From an uncultured Bacteroidales bacterium (GTDB lineage Bacteria > Bacteroidota > Bacteroidia > Bacteroidales > FEN-979): a stretch of DNA of 36,677 nt. The notes beneath the pieces were generated by a model. It searched no databases. It was not told the DNA's origin and saw only the letters and a list, made by a program, of their open reading frames with translations. Every line of letters starts with the position of its first letter. Within the stretch, counting starts at the first letter, position 1. The position numbers and the translations under genes were made by a program. Location: contig CAIQUS010000187.1 in assembly GCA_903875045.1 (NCBI GenBank), positions 1 through 36,677 on the forward strand. The letters run 5' to 3'. Positions 25,201 to 33,254 of this stretch are shown here, piece after piece.

Positions 25201-27843
25201 TTTGCGGCAGGAAATTATGCAGGAGTAAATCTTGTTAATTCTAAATATCCGTCTGACCCGAATACAGTAAGTTACCTGAACCGCTATTGGAATGTAAGCT
25301 CCTCTGCCATTACTGCTTTTAACTGTTCAGCCATGTTTCAGTTTGTTCCGGCAGATGTGGTTGGAAACGAGGCACAGATGTTTTCCATGCAGGTTGTTCC
25401 GACCCCCTTTACCAGCTTTGGTCTTGTAAACAATGCCCTGCACCAGGTCACGACACCGGGACTTACCTCATTCGGAACCTATACCGGATCGCAGCCAGCC
25501 CCCTCTGTGATTACGTTACCCGCCAATTCGATCACTGCCACTACGGCAACCCTCAATGGTGAAATAATTGCAAACTGGAATACCTCAGCTGTGAGTTTTG
25601 AATACGGACTTACCACAAGTTATGGCACAGTGGTTCCCGGAACTCCGGCATCGGTTACAGGCGGTGGCACAAACACTGTTCTTGCGAACATCACCGGGCT
25701 AACACTGAATACAGTATATCATTTCAGGGTTATCGGCACCAATTCATCCGGAATTTCTTATGGTGCTGACCTGAGTTTCTCAACCGGTTGTCCGATACCT
25801 GCCGGGGCAGGCACCATCACAGGCCCGGCCAATGTTTGCCTTGGAGGAACAGGATATGTGTATACAGTTCCTGCAATCAATTATGCTACCACCTATAATT
25901 GGACCATTCCAGCCGGTGCAGTGATCACATCCGGTGCAAATACAAATACCATCACAGTAAATTTCGCGACAGGTGCTGTTTCAGGGAATATTTCGGTTTC
26001 CGGATCCAGTATATGCGGCAACGGTGCAGGGTCCCCGAACATGGCTGTTACGGTAAATCCTTTGCCAGTACCAACCATCACCGGTCCGGCCAATGCCTGC
26101 ATCAATTCGACAGGAAATGTATATACCACCCAACCAGGGATGACCGGGTATACATGGACAGTTTCGGCAGGTGGAACGATTGTGGGAGGATCAACCACCA
26201 ACGCCATCACAGTTACCTGGACAACGGCCGGTGCAAAAACTGTTACGGTCAGTTATACGAACAGTGTTGGCTGTACCGCCGCCTTGCCTGCATCATATCC
26301 TGTTACGGTCATCGCATTTCCAACCCCAACCATTACAGGCCCCAGTGTGGTTTGTGCGAATGCGGCGAATATCGTGTACACAACTGAGGCTGGTATGACC
26401 AATTACACATGGGCCGTTTCTATCGGAGGAACCATTATTGCCGGTGCCGGAACCAATGCCATCACGGTTTCCTGGCCATACGCAGGGAGCAGAACGGTAA
26501 GTGTCACCTATACAAATCCCACCGGATGTTCGGCACTCGCCCCAACTATTTACAATGTAACGGTAAATCCTGCTGCAGTGCCATTTATTGGAAGCAATAA
26601 CAACCCATGTATCAACTCTACAAATAACCAATACATTACTAACAGCGGCATGTTGAATTATGTATGGGGAATTTCAGCGGGAGGTGCCATCGTTTCTGGT
26701 CAGGGAACAAGTACCATCAATGTAACCTGGACTGGCATCGGTGCTCAATGGGTTAGCATCACTTTCACCAACACCTATGGATGTACCCCGGCAACACCTT
26801 ATGTATACAACCTGTTTGTAAACCCGTTGCCTAATGCAGCAGGTGCCATCACAGGTACTGCTGCTGTTTGTGCAGGAACCAACGGTGTAGCTTATTCTTG
26901 TGCGGAAATACCCAATGCAACCTCCTATTCGTGGACACTACCGGCAGGCGCAAGTATCGCCAGCGGCGCAGGAACCAAAGACATTTCAGTCAATTTTGGC
27001 GTATCTGCGGTTTCAGGAAATATTATCGTTGCAGGTAATAACAGTTGCGGGAATGGTACACCTTCTCCGGCTTTTGCCGTTGTGATCAATCCAATACCTG
27101 CTGCCGCAGGAGCTGTTACCGGCCCTTCATCTGTTTGTGCAGGGGCAACGGGTGTTGCATACAGCGTTCCAACCATCGCCAACGCCACCACTTATATTTG
27201 GACTGTTCCAGCTGGCGCCGTTATTACTTCCGGTGCCGGAACCAAAAACATTCTGGTAACTTTTGGCCCGGCAACCGGCACAGGGGTGATTACCGTGAAA
27301 GGATCAAACACCTGTGGAAGTGGTGCAGTTTCCGCCAATTTCAATGTTACGATGAGTTCAATTCCTGCTGCACCTGTCGTTACTGTATCCGGCAATGTGC
27401 TAACCAGCAGTGCCCCTACCGGCAACCAATGGTATTTTGAAGGCACTGCCATTCCGGGTGCCACAGGGAAAAACTATACGGTTATCAACAATACCGGCAA
27501 TTATTGGTGTGTGGTTACACTCAATGGATGTTCATCCCCCATTTCCAACAAGGTTTGGATGGTCATTACCGGTGTACAGGAGTTGCAAGGCAGTAACTTT
27601 AATATTTATCCGGTGCCAAACGATGGCAGGTTCACCATTTCTATTGTCAGCCCGGTGGAGGACACCTTTACTGTCATTGTATACAACCAATTGGGTGCGA
27701 AGATATATGAACTCGGCGATGTGGCTGTCAGTGGCACCTTTGAAAAACAGATCGATCTGCGCCCGATTGCAAACGGTATCTATTCAGTGATGTTCCTTAA
27801 CAAAGAACATAAGGTTGTTAAAAAGGTCCTGGTTAATAGATAA
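22234..27843 (+). CDS. Large T9SS surface protein: FN3 domains, beta-solenoid, 6 PKD-like modules
   Basis: A 1869-residue secreted protein paralogous to the upstream giant in its C-terminal half. In order: signal peptide (1-26, ending GITNGQ); a jelly-roll region (about 27-245); FN3-like domains (about 249-355, 366-458 and 462-585); a TWQGADNGLWTTATNW segment (about 590) of the kind that opens autotransporter-like beta-solenoids; a solenoid to about 1085; one FN3-like repeat (1089-1185) with the EYGLTTSYGT motif of the upstream protein; six PKD-like modules (1186-1711) in the order A-B3-A-A; an Ig-like module; and a T9SS type A tail (about 1779-1869). Over the last 89 residues I count about 19 differences from the 3041-residue protein. 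Role inferred: cell-surface adhesion or matrix binding. The stop codon is followed at once by a TTGAAAA repeat array and then the same terminator hairpin as upstream. Confidence 0.88.
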   Translation: MRKFTLLAIFITAVLSLTIQGITNGQVLLDENFSYPAGDLITAHGWVAHSVGGTNPITVNATGLTFPGYIDSGIGLAALVDNTGEDDNTPFANQSAGIVYVGLMVNVTTTAAGYFFHLGGTPIGTTFRGKVFMDATNHFGVSVGSNTGTFAAATYNPGQTYLLVLKYEIVAGTNNDIVSLFIFDGAIPSTEPAVPSIGPLTDATMTDINPGAVALRQFSATQNFLADGIRVGLSWSDVLGSAIVPPTIQAQNITFSGITTTGMTANWTNGNGAKRIVIMNTSNSFTNPADGTDPSANTIYSGSGEQVVYNNTGSTVGVTGLTGSTTYWFRVYEYNGAGATTKYLTTTATLNPNSQVTATAAVAPSITLPTSVSITNTSAVLGGTITADGGSPITERGTVWKTTAGVTITDNPLAEGGFTVATFSHLRSALPPKTQIYFKAYSANSVGTSLTTESSFFTLADEPTSHVTGFAAVSGGTTSINLSWSTIAAGADGYLILQKTGAAAPTGIPVDANGYTVGSVLGDGTVAALVTPGSTLLKTITGLSPATQYSFTIIPFAWDGANNPTYNYFTSPTIPSASATTTGTGPVTYTWQGADNGLWTTATNWNPSRTTPATSDILQFNDGTSKTVTAVPTQTIGKLVMANNTTINLQSSAVTTLTLSGVAGADLDIPTGCALNLNAANAITISVATTATASISGNMTFSSTIATGHRMIAVDAGAITFNSGAIFTAGTFFSGNAFGGSASVPVATANSVIFASGSTYLVQAGSNPFSLTAPASVVVFQAGSLYKVTGNSTPAFSGRTYANFEMDATGVTLTTSGGSPVSLDNITVTNGTLNINMTGPTSGIHQIHGNIAVATGGVLNFSPASAGTVTFNGTANQSISGVGPITTGANSIIEISNANGVNLNTPVTINGQLKLTNGLFALGSSNLLLGTAATITGTPSSSAMIVATGTGQLQKGFATGFTGSFLYPVGDNTVTPEYSPVTLNFTSGTFAAGNYAGVNLVNSKYPSDPNTVSYLNRYWNVSSSAITAFNCSAMFQFVPADVVGNEAQMFSMQVVPTPFTSFGLVNNALHQVTTPGLTSFGTYTGSQPAPSVITLPANSITATTATLNGEIIANWNTSAVSFEYGLTTSYGTVVPGTPASVTGGGTNTVLANITGLTLNTVYHFRVIGTNSSGISYGADLSFSTGCPIPAGAGTITGPANVCLGGTGYVYTVPAINYATTYNWTIPAGAVITSGANTNTITVNFATGAVSGNISVSGSSICGNGAGSPNMAVTVNPLPVPTITGPANACINSTGNVYTTQPGMTGYTWTVSAGGTIVGGSTTNAITVTWTTAGAKTVTVSYTNSVGCTAALPASYPVTVIAFPTPTITGPSVVCANAANIVYTTEAGMTNYTWAVSIGGTIIAGAGTNAITVSWPYAGSRTVSVTYTNPTGCSALAPTIYNVTVNPAAVPFIGSNNNPCINSTNNQYITNSGMLNYVWGISAGGAIVSGQGTSTINVTWTGIGAQWVSITFTNTYGCTPATPYVYNLFVNPLPNAAGAITGTAAVCAGTNGVAYSCAEIPNATSYSWTLPAGASIASGAGTKDISVNFGVSAVSGNIIVAGNNSCGNGTPSPAFAVVINPIPAAAGAVTGPSSVCAGATGVAYSVPTIANATTYIWTVPAGAVITSGAGTKNILVTFGPATGTGVITVKGSNTCGSGAVSANFNVTMSSIPAAPVVTVSGNVLTSSAPTGNQWYFEGTAIPGATGKNYTVINNTGNYWCVVTLNGCSSPISNKVWMVITGVQELQGSNFNIYPVPNDGRFTISIVSPVEDTFTVIVYNQLGAKIYELGDVAVSGTFEKQIDLRPIANGIYSVMFLNKEHKVVKKVLVNR
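25789..27366 (+). repeat. PKD-like module array A-B3-A-A in the 1869-residue gene
   Basis: Modules start near 25789 (A), 26068, 26323 and 26578 (B, each 255 bases), 26833 and 27100 (A). The third B begins with the variant IGSNNNPC, matching the last B of the upstream gene in both position and motif. Confidence 0.85.
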
Positions 27844-27882
27844 TTGAAAATTGAAAACCGAAAATTGAAAGTTGAAAGTTGA
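27843..27882. repeat. 7-base TTGAAAA/TTGAAAG repeats after the 1869-residue gene
   Basis: Directly after the TAA stop (27841-27843) run units such as TTGAAAA, TTGAAAG and TTGAAAG with one or two imperfect copies. They reach to the first base of the terminator stem. The unit matches that at the mqnE stop (154-174). Confidence 0.75.
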
Positions 27883-27912
27883 AAAGCCCTGCCGGAAACG
27901 GTGGGGCTTTTT
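27883..27912 (+). terminator. Rho-independent terminator of the 1869-residue gene
   Basis: The same AAAGCCC...GGGCTTT hairpin with GAAA tetraloop as at 22043, base for base over the 28-base stem-loop. Its T-tract is shorter (five T). Confidence 0.88.
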
Positions 27913-27960
27913 AATTGACCCGCAGAAAGAAAAATTTTCGGGTATGTCAATAAAAGAATT

Positions 27961-27989
27961 TTTGATCGTATTTTTGTGTTGTATTTTTG
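27961..27989 (+). promoter_or_regulatory. Promoter with two -7 elements before the cohesin/PKD gene
   Basis: TATTTTTG occurs at 27969-27976 and again at 27982-27989. TTTG at 27961-27964 lies 17 bases before the second copy. Use of the second copy would start the transcript only a few bases before the ATG at 28002. Confidence 0.5.
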
Positions 27990-28001
27990 AATAACTGAAT
28001 A

Positions 28002-30305
28002 ATGCGACAAAAAGCACTCCTATTTTATGCGATAGCCGGTTTACTGACACTGTTTTCCCCGCAGTTTCTTTTTGCGCGTAACGCCCCTGTTACAACGGCA
28101 GGTTCGTCAACCATTTGCCCCGGTTCTCCTGTCACTGTTCCAATCACCGTTACTGGTTTCACTTCAATCAAAGCCATTACGCTCCGGCTTGATTATGATC
28201 CGACTCTTTTGACTTTCGTCAACTATACAAATTTGAACCCATCCATTTCTGGTACCTCTGTCAATTATATCAATGTAAGCCCTACGCTGACTAAGATTAT
28301 GATTGTTTGGGCAGATATTGCTGCATTGTCCCTTTCAGATGGATCAAAATTGCTGGATTTGAATTTCACCTTGATTGCAGGTTCGCCTTCTGTCATATTT
28401 AACAATACCGACAACAGCGGAGGTGATTGTGAATACGCAGACGAGAATGGTGCTTCCATGAACGATATCCCTACAGCTACCTATTATTTCAATGCTGCAA
28501 TTACAAATCTCACCCCGCCGCCGGCAGGAGCTATTACCGGCGCCAACACTTTGTGTGTGGGCACAACCAATGTCCCCTATAGTGTTCCGGTCATCGCGAA
28601 TGCCACTGCATATATCTGGACCGTTCCTGTCGGCGGATCGATCATTTCAGGCAGCAATACAAATTCAATTACGGTGAATTACTCAAATTCGGCAGTTTCC
28701 GGAAACATAACAGTCAAAGGGACGAATAGTTGTGGCCAGGGTGTTCCATCCATTCTTGCTGTTACAATCAATCCTTTGCCCGTTCCTGCCATTTCAGGAC
28801 CGGTATCTGTTTGCTCAGGTTCACCCGGAAATGTATATACCACAGAACAGGGAATGACCGGTTATGTCTGGATCGTTTCGGGTGGCGGATCAATTACATC
28901 CGGTGGCGGTACCACAAACAATACAGCAACCATTACATGGAATGTCACAACTCTCCAAAGTGTAAGTGTTAATTACACCAATCCTGCAGGATGTTCTGCC
29001 CAAAACCCAACCGTCTTACCGGTTGCCGTCAATCCTTTGCCATCACCCACCATCACCGGCCAGGCAGTTGTTTGTGAATCGGCAACAGGGGTCTCCTATA
29101 CGACAGAACCAGGTATGATAAATTATCTTTGGACAACCTCGTCAGGCGGAACAATCACCTCAGGATCCGGAACAAACAATATTCTGGTATCATGGATGAG
29201 TGCTGGTATTCAATCCGTGAATGTAAATTACACCAGTGGGAATGGTTGTACGGCTAATGCCCCCGTGTCAAAAAATGTCACAGTGAATCCCTTCCCGGGT
29301 GCGGCAGGCACTATTACCGGAAATGCATCCGTGTGTGCAGGAGACAATGGGATTTCCTATGCTACACCCGCTATATCCAATGCATCGACGTATACCTGGA
29401 CGCTCCCCGCAGGGGCAAACATCGTGAACGGGGCTGGCACTAATAACATTACGGTAAATTTCAGCACCTCTGCGGTTGCTGGTAACATCACCGTAGTGGG
29501 AAATAATTCCTGCGGCAATGGCACCTCATCCCCGGCATTCCCTGTTACAATTTCACAAATGCCCGTGGCTGCAGGAACCATTACCGGCACCGATGTTGTT
29601 TGTGCCGGCACCAATGGGGTAATTTACAGTGTACCCGCCATTACAAATGCGACAACCTACGATTGGACTATTCCTTCCGGTGCTGTGATCACCTCTGGCG
29701 CCGGAACCAGCCAGATTGTTGTAAGCTTCAGCAGCACACCCGGAACCGGAACTTTCACGGTAAAGGGAACCAGCGTATGCGGAAGTGGTGCTGTTTCTCC
29801 CGACTTCAGTGTAACCATGGTCGCCTCCCAGGCAGCTCCTGTTGTAACCACAGCGGGGCCATTGCTTACAAGCAGCACCTTAACAGGTAATCAATGGTAT
29901 TATGAAGGCACAGGTGCCATTTCAGGGGCAACAGGACAAACTTATCTGGCCACAATAACCGGATGGTATTGGACAGTAGTTCAAGGTACCGGATGTCCAT
30001 GGCTTGAATCAAACCACGTTTATGTCCTGTTTACCGGTCAGGATGAAATGAAAAGCCAAAACATACTTTTATACCCGGTCCCCGGTGACGGATTATTTAC
30101 CGTTTCGATAACTTCACCGGAACCTGAAAAGTTTACAATTCTGGTTTACAATCAACTCGGTATAAAAATTTTTGAACGTAACGATCTCCTCGTAACCGGA
30201 ACCATCGAGCAAACAATCGACATCCGCCCTGTTACGGCAGGCATCTATTCTGTGGTATTTATGTGCAGTGATGGGACTGTCGTAAAGAAGGTGCTTGTAA
30301 GATGA
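28002..30305 (+). CDS. T9SS surface protein: cohesin-like domain plus 5 PKD-like modules
   Basis: A 767-residue secreted protein. A signal peptide (1-25, ending LFARNA) is followed by a cohesin-type beta-sandwich (about 27-170: PVTVPITVTGFTSIKAITLR, LDYDPTLLTFVN, DGSKLLDLNFTLI). Five PKD-like modules (about 174-607) come next in the order A-B2-A-A, then a shortened Ig-like module (GNQWYYEGTGAISGATGQ) and a T9SS type A tail (about 685-767, LYPVPGDGLFTV to VKKVLVR). A cohesin-like domain in a T9SS protein suggests protein-protein or carbohydrate-complex binding at the surface; there is no dockerin in the window. Its TGA overlaps the ATG of the next gene (ATGA at 30302-30305), so the two products are probably made together, and no terminator separates them. 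Confidence 0.86.
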   Translation: MRQKALLFYAIAGLLTLFSPQFLFARNAPVTTAGSSTICPGSPVTVPITVTGFTSIKAITLRLDYDPTLLTFVNYTNLNPSISGTSVNYINVSPTLTKIMIVWADIAALSLSDGSKLLDLNFTLIAGSPSVIFNNTDNSGGDCEYADENGASMNDIPTATYYFNAAITNLTPPPAGAITGANTLCVGTTNVPYSVPVIANATAYIWTVPVGGSIISGSNTNSITVNYSNSAVSGNITVKGTNSCGQGVPSILAVTINPLPVPAISGPVSVCSGSPGNVYTTEQGMTGYVWIVSGGGSITSGGGTTNNTATITWNVTTLQSVSVNYTNPAGCSAQNPTVLPVAVNPLPSPTITGQAVVCESATGVSYTTEPGMINYLWTTSSGGTITSGSGTNNILVSWMSAGIQSVNVNYTSGNGCTANAPVSKNVTVNPFPGAAGTITGNASVCAGDNGISYATPAISNASTYTWTLPAGANIVNGAGTNNITVNFSTSAVAGNITVVGNNSCGNGTSSPAFPVTISQMPVAAGTITGTDVVCAGTNGVIYSVPAITNATTYDWTIPSGAVITSGAGTSQIVVSFSSTPGTGTFTVKGTSVCGSGAVSPDFSVTMVASQAAPVVTTAGPLLTSSTLTGNQWYYEGTGAISGATGQTYLATITGWYWTVVQGTGCPWLESNHVYVLFTGQDEMKSQNILLYPVPGDGLFTVSITSPEPEKFTILVYNQLGIKIFERNDLLVTGTIEQTIDIRPVTAGIYSVVFMCSDGTVVKKVLVR
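28521..29837 (+). repeat. PKD-like module array A-B2-A-A in the cohesin/PKD gene
   Basis: Modules start near 28521 (A), 28782 (B, 261 bases), 29043 (B, 255 bases), 29298 (A) and 29565 (A). The IGSxNNPC variant of the two larger genes is absent. Confidence 0.82.
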
Positions 30306-33199
30306 GATGTCTGTTTGGGATTTTCTTTGTTTTTTTTCTGAGTTCATCCGGATATTCTCAGTATTACAGTACCGGACAAGATCCCGCAATGGTTAAGTGG
30401 CGGCAAATCCGGACTGACCGCTACAAAATCATTTATCCTGCCCCTTTCGAGAAAAAAGCGCAATACCTTGCAAATGTAATGGATGTTATTTGCAGGAACG
30501 AGACAACGAGTTTATCGTCAAAAGTTCCCTCCATCCCTATCATTCTGCACACACAATCTGTCATCTCCAATGGTCTGACGGTTTGGGCACCAAAACGCAT
30601 TGAACTATACACCTGTCCCCCGCAACAAACATATTCAGAAGAATGGCTGGAACAACTTGCCATACATGAATATCGTCATGCGGTACAGATCAGCAAGATC
30701 AACCAGGGGTTTTCAAAGGCATTGTATTATATTTTCGGAGAGCAGATCACCGGAGGTATCCTGGGATTGTATGTTCCTGCATGGTTTCTTGAAGGGGATG
30801 CCACCGTTACCGAAACTGCCATGTCCAAGGCAGGTCGCGGACGATCGGGACTTTTTGAAAGCACCCTCCGGGCGCAGATCATTGAAAAGGGTCGCCAATC
30901 GTACGATAAGGCTACTTTGGGCTCCTATAAAACTTTCACCCCCGATGCCTATTCCCTCGGGTATTACCTGGTGGGCCAACCGCGAGTAAAATATGGTATT
31001 GATGTATGGAATTCCGCTCTTGACCGTGTTGCCAAATATCCCTTTATGGTGGTTCCTTTCAACAGTGGCATCCACAAGATAACGGGAAAGTGGAAAACCC
31101 AACTTTATGAAGAAACACTGATCTTTCTTGACAGCGCCTGGAGGCGGCAACTACTTGCCACCAATCATCCTCCCATGCATGCCATCACCAGGCGGAATCC
31201 AAAAAATCATACAGATTACAACCATCCGCTCATGCTGAACGATTCCACAATCCTGGCCGATAAATCAAGCATCGACGATGTAAGCAGATTTGTGCTGATC
31301 GACCGGAAAACCGGAAGTGAAAGTATCCTTTTGACACCCGGTTCACACATTGGTGGAACCACTTCCATCGGTGGTGATTATCTTGTATGGTCGGAAATGG
31401 AAACCGATGTGCGATGGTCAAACCGCCATTATGCCGAAATCAGAATGTATAATTTTAAAACCGGGAAACAGCAGGATTTGACACACAGCACCCGGTATTT
31501 TTCCCCGATCATCTCCTCAGATGGTAAGAAAATTGCGACAGTGTATGTTTCAGAAGAAAATCAATGTTATATTGACATACTACAGGTACCATCAGGTCAG
31601 CTGATCAAACGATATGCAATTCCTGATGATGGTCAGGCTATTACGCCTAACTGGTCGCCCGATGGGACAAAAATCATTTTCACCTTGCTCACCGAAAAAG
31701 GAGAAACGGTGGCCACGCTCAACACAGCCACCGGTCAGATTCACCACCTGCTTCGTTTTACCTACAATGAGTTCACCGGACCGGCTTTTTTCTATAAACA
31801 ATTTATCCTCTTCAGCGTTGATCATTCAGGGGCGGAAAACATGTACGCAATGGATACACTCTCCAGATCAATTTTCAAAATCACCTCTGGCCGTTTCGCC
31901 ACATTTGATCCGGATTTTACATCCGACAAAAAACACATGATCTGCTCTGATTTTACCTCCGATGGGCTTATGGTTGTTGAAACGCTGATCGATACGACCT
32001 CATGGATACCCCTGAACAAGGTAAACAACCATGGTTACAAATTATTTGATGCCCTTGCAGCACAGGAAACAGCAAACATCCAGGATAGTGTGCTTCAACG
32101 GAATATATATAAGATGAACACTTCCGGCGATATTGACCTGGCAAAAGACACCATCCATGGCAGCATATATCCAACCAGGAAATATTCAAAAATCCTCAAC
32201 CTTTTCAACCCACACAGCTGGGCCCCGGCATCGTTCAACGTAAACAACCTGACACTCAAACCCGGGGTGATGCTGCTGTCTCAAAATGCCCTGAGTACCA
32301 TGACAGCAGGAGCCGGATGGGAGTATGATTTCAATGAACAAACCGGAAAATTCTACACCAGTTTAAGTTACCAGGGATGGTACCCGGTGATCACCCTGCG
32401 TTTCGATATCGGAAACCGAGCCGCCTTTGCACGTTACCACGGAAGTACAGAAACCTACCGGTTTACCTGGCAGGAAACCAATTTCAAGGCCTATGTCAGT
32501 ATTCCATGGAATTTCTCGCATGGCAGATATTCCCGCCACCTTCAGCCCGCAATCGGAACTACGCTCATCGGGATCATGCACAATGCATCCACACCCGGAA
32601 ATTTTACCAGCGGTTATATCCAGACAATGGATTACCGGATTACTGCCTCTCAATACCGACATTCCAGTCAAAAGGATGTCTATCCTCCTTTGGGGCAGTC
32701 TGTTGATGTAACTTACCGGCACACCCCGTTTGGCGGCAACAATATGGGATCTGTTTTTGGTGCAGATGCAAATCTCTATTTTCCCGGTATTTTCAAACAC
32801 CATGGAATATGGGTTTATGGCGGATATCAGCAACGCGATGACAAAGATCTGTTCGCTTATTCATTCTCTAATCTTATTGCTTATCCCAGGGGATATACCA
32901 GCGCCTATGATGCCGAACTGGTCAGTTTGAGTGCCAATTACAAACTCCCGCTTTGGTATCCTGATTTCAGCTTCGGCTCCATTATTTATCTTAAACGACT
33001 GAAATTGAACCTATTTTACGATTGGGCTACAGGAATGAATTCGGATTACACTAACAATTATCAATCAGCAGGGGGAGAACTTACAGCCGATTTCCATGTT
33101 CTCAGATTTCCTGCCCCGATAGAAATGGGCGTTCGCAGCATCTACTATCCAATAACAAACGGATGGGGATTTGAATTTCTTTATTCGGTTTCCTTTTGA
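30302..33199 (+). CDS. HExxH metalloprotease-like protein with beta-propeller and outer-membrane barrel
   Basis: A 965-residue exported protein with a signal peptide (1-19, ending SSSGYSQ). Residues about 30-260 resemble the peptidase-MA/gluzincin type: IHEYRHAVQ provides H122, E123 and H126 (HExxH), and WFLEGDATVTET offers E164 or E171 as third zinc ligand. Residues about 285-570 form a TolB/WD40-like propeller with repeated SPDG, TPNWSPDGTKIIF and DPDFTSDKK blades. Residues about 655-965 are amphipathic strands ending in Phe (EFLYSVSF), as expected for an outer-membrane beta-barrel; there is no T9SS tail. I infer a barrel-anchored surface or periplasmic protease or peptidase-like receptor. 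The start overlaps the preceding stop by four bases, implying translational coupling with the cohesin/PKD protein. I am surer of the domains than of activity. Confidence 0.8.
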   Translation: MRCLFGIFFVFFLSSSGYSQYYSTGQDPAMVKWRQIRTDRYKIIYPAPFEKKAQYLANVMDVICRNETTSLSSKVPSIPIILHTQSVISNGLTVWAPKRIELYTCPPQQTYSEEWLEQLAIHEYRHAVQISKINQGFSKALYYIFGEQITGGILGLYVPAWFLEGDATVTETAMSKAGRGRSGLFESTLRAQIIEKGRQSYDKATLGSYKTFTPDAYSLGYYLVGQPRVKYGIDVWNSALDRVAKYPFMVVPFNSGIHKITGKWKTQLYEETLIFLDSAWRRQLLATNHPPMHAITRRNPKNHTDYNHPLMLNDSTILADKSSIDDVSRFVLIDRKTGSESILLTPGSHIGGTTSIGGDYLVWSEMETDVRWSNRHYAEIRMYNFKTGKQQDLTHSTRYFSPIISSDGKKIATVYVSEENQCYIDILQVPSGQLIKRYAIPDDGQAITPNWSPDGTKIIFTLLTEKGETVATLNTATGQIHHLLRFTYNEFTGPAFFYKQFILFSVDHSGAENMYAMDTLSRSIFKITSGRFATFDPDFTSDKKHMICSDFTSDGLMVVETLIDTTSWIPLNKVNNHGYKLFDALAAQETANIQDSVLQRNIYKMNTSGDIDLAKDTIHGSIYPTRKYSKILNLFNPHSWAPASFNVNNLTLKPGVMLLSQNALSTMTAGAGWEYDFNEQTGKFYTSLSYQGWYPVITLRFDIGNRAAFARYHGSTETYRFTWQETNFKAYVSIPWNFSHGRYSRHLQPAIGTTLIGIMHNASTPGNFTSGYIQTMDYRITASQYRHSSQKDVYPPLGQSVDVTYRHTPFGGNNMGSVFGADANLYFPGIFKHHGIWVYGGYQQRDDKDLFAYSFSNLIAYPRGYTSAYDAELVSLSANYKLPLWYPDFSFGSIIYLKRLKLNLFYDWATGMNSDYTNNYQSAGGELTADFHVLRFPAPIEMGVRSIYYPITNGWGFEFLYSVSF

Positions 33200-33206
33200 A
33201 AAATTT

Positions 33207-33214
33207 TAACTTTG
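33207..33214 (+). promoter_or_regulatory. -7 promoter element for the TMTC-like gene
   Basis: TAACTTTG (TAnnTTTG) begins 8 bases after the preceding stop and 48 bases before the ATG at 33255. TTCG at 33184 is a weak -33 candidate at 19-base spacing. Confidence 0.45.
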
Positions 33215-33254
33215 GCAGCTCAATGTTATTCATTTAAACACGAAATGATTTATC

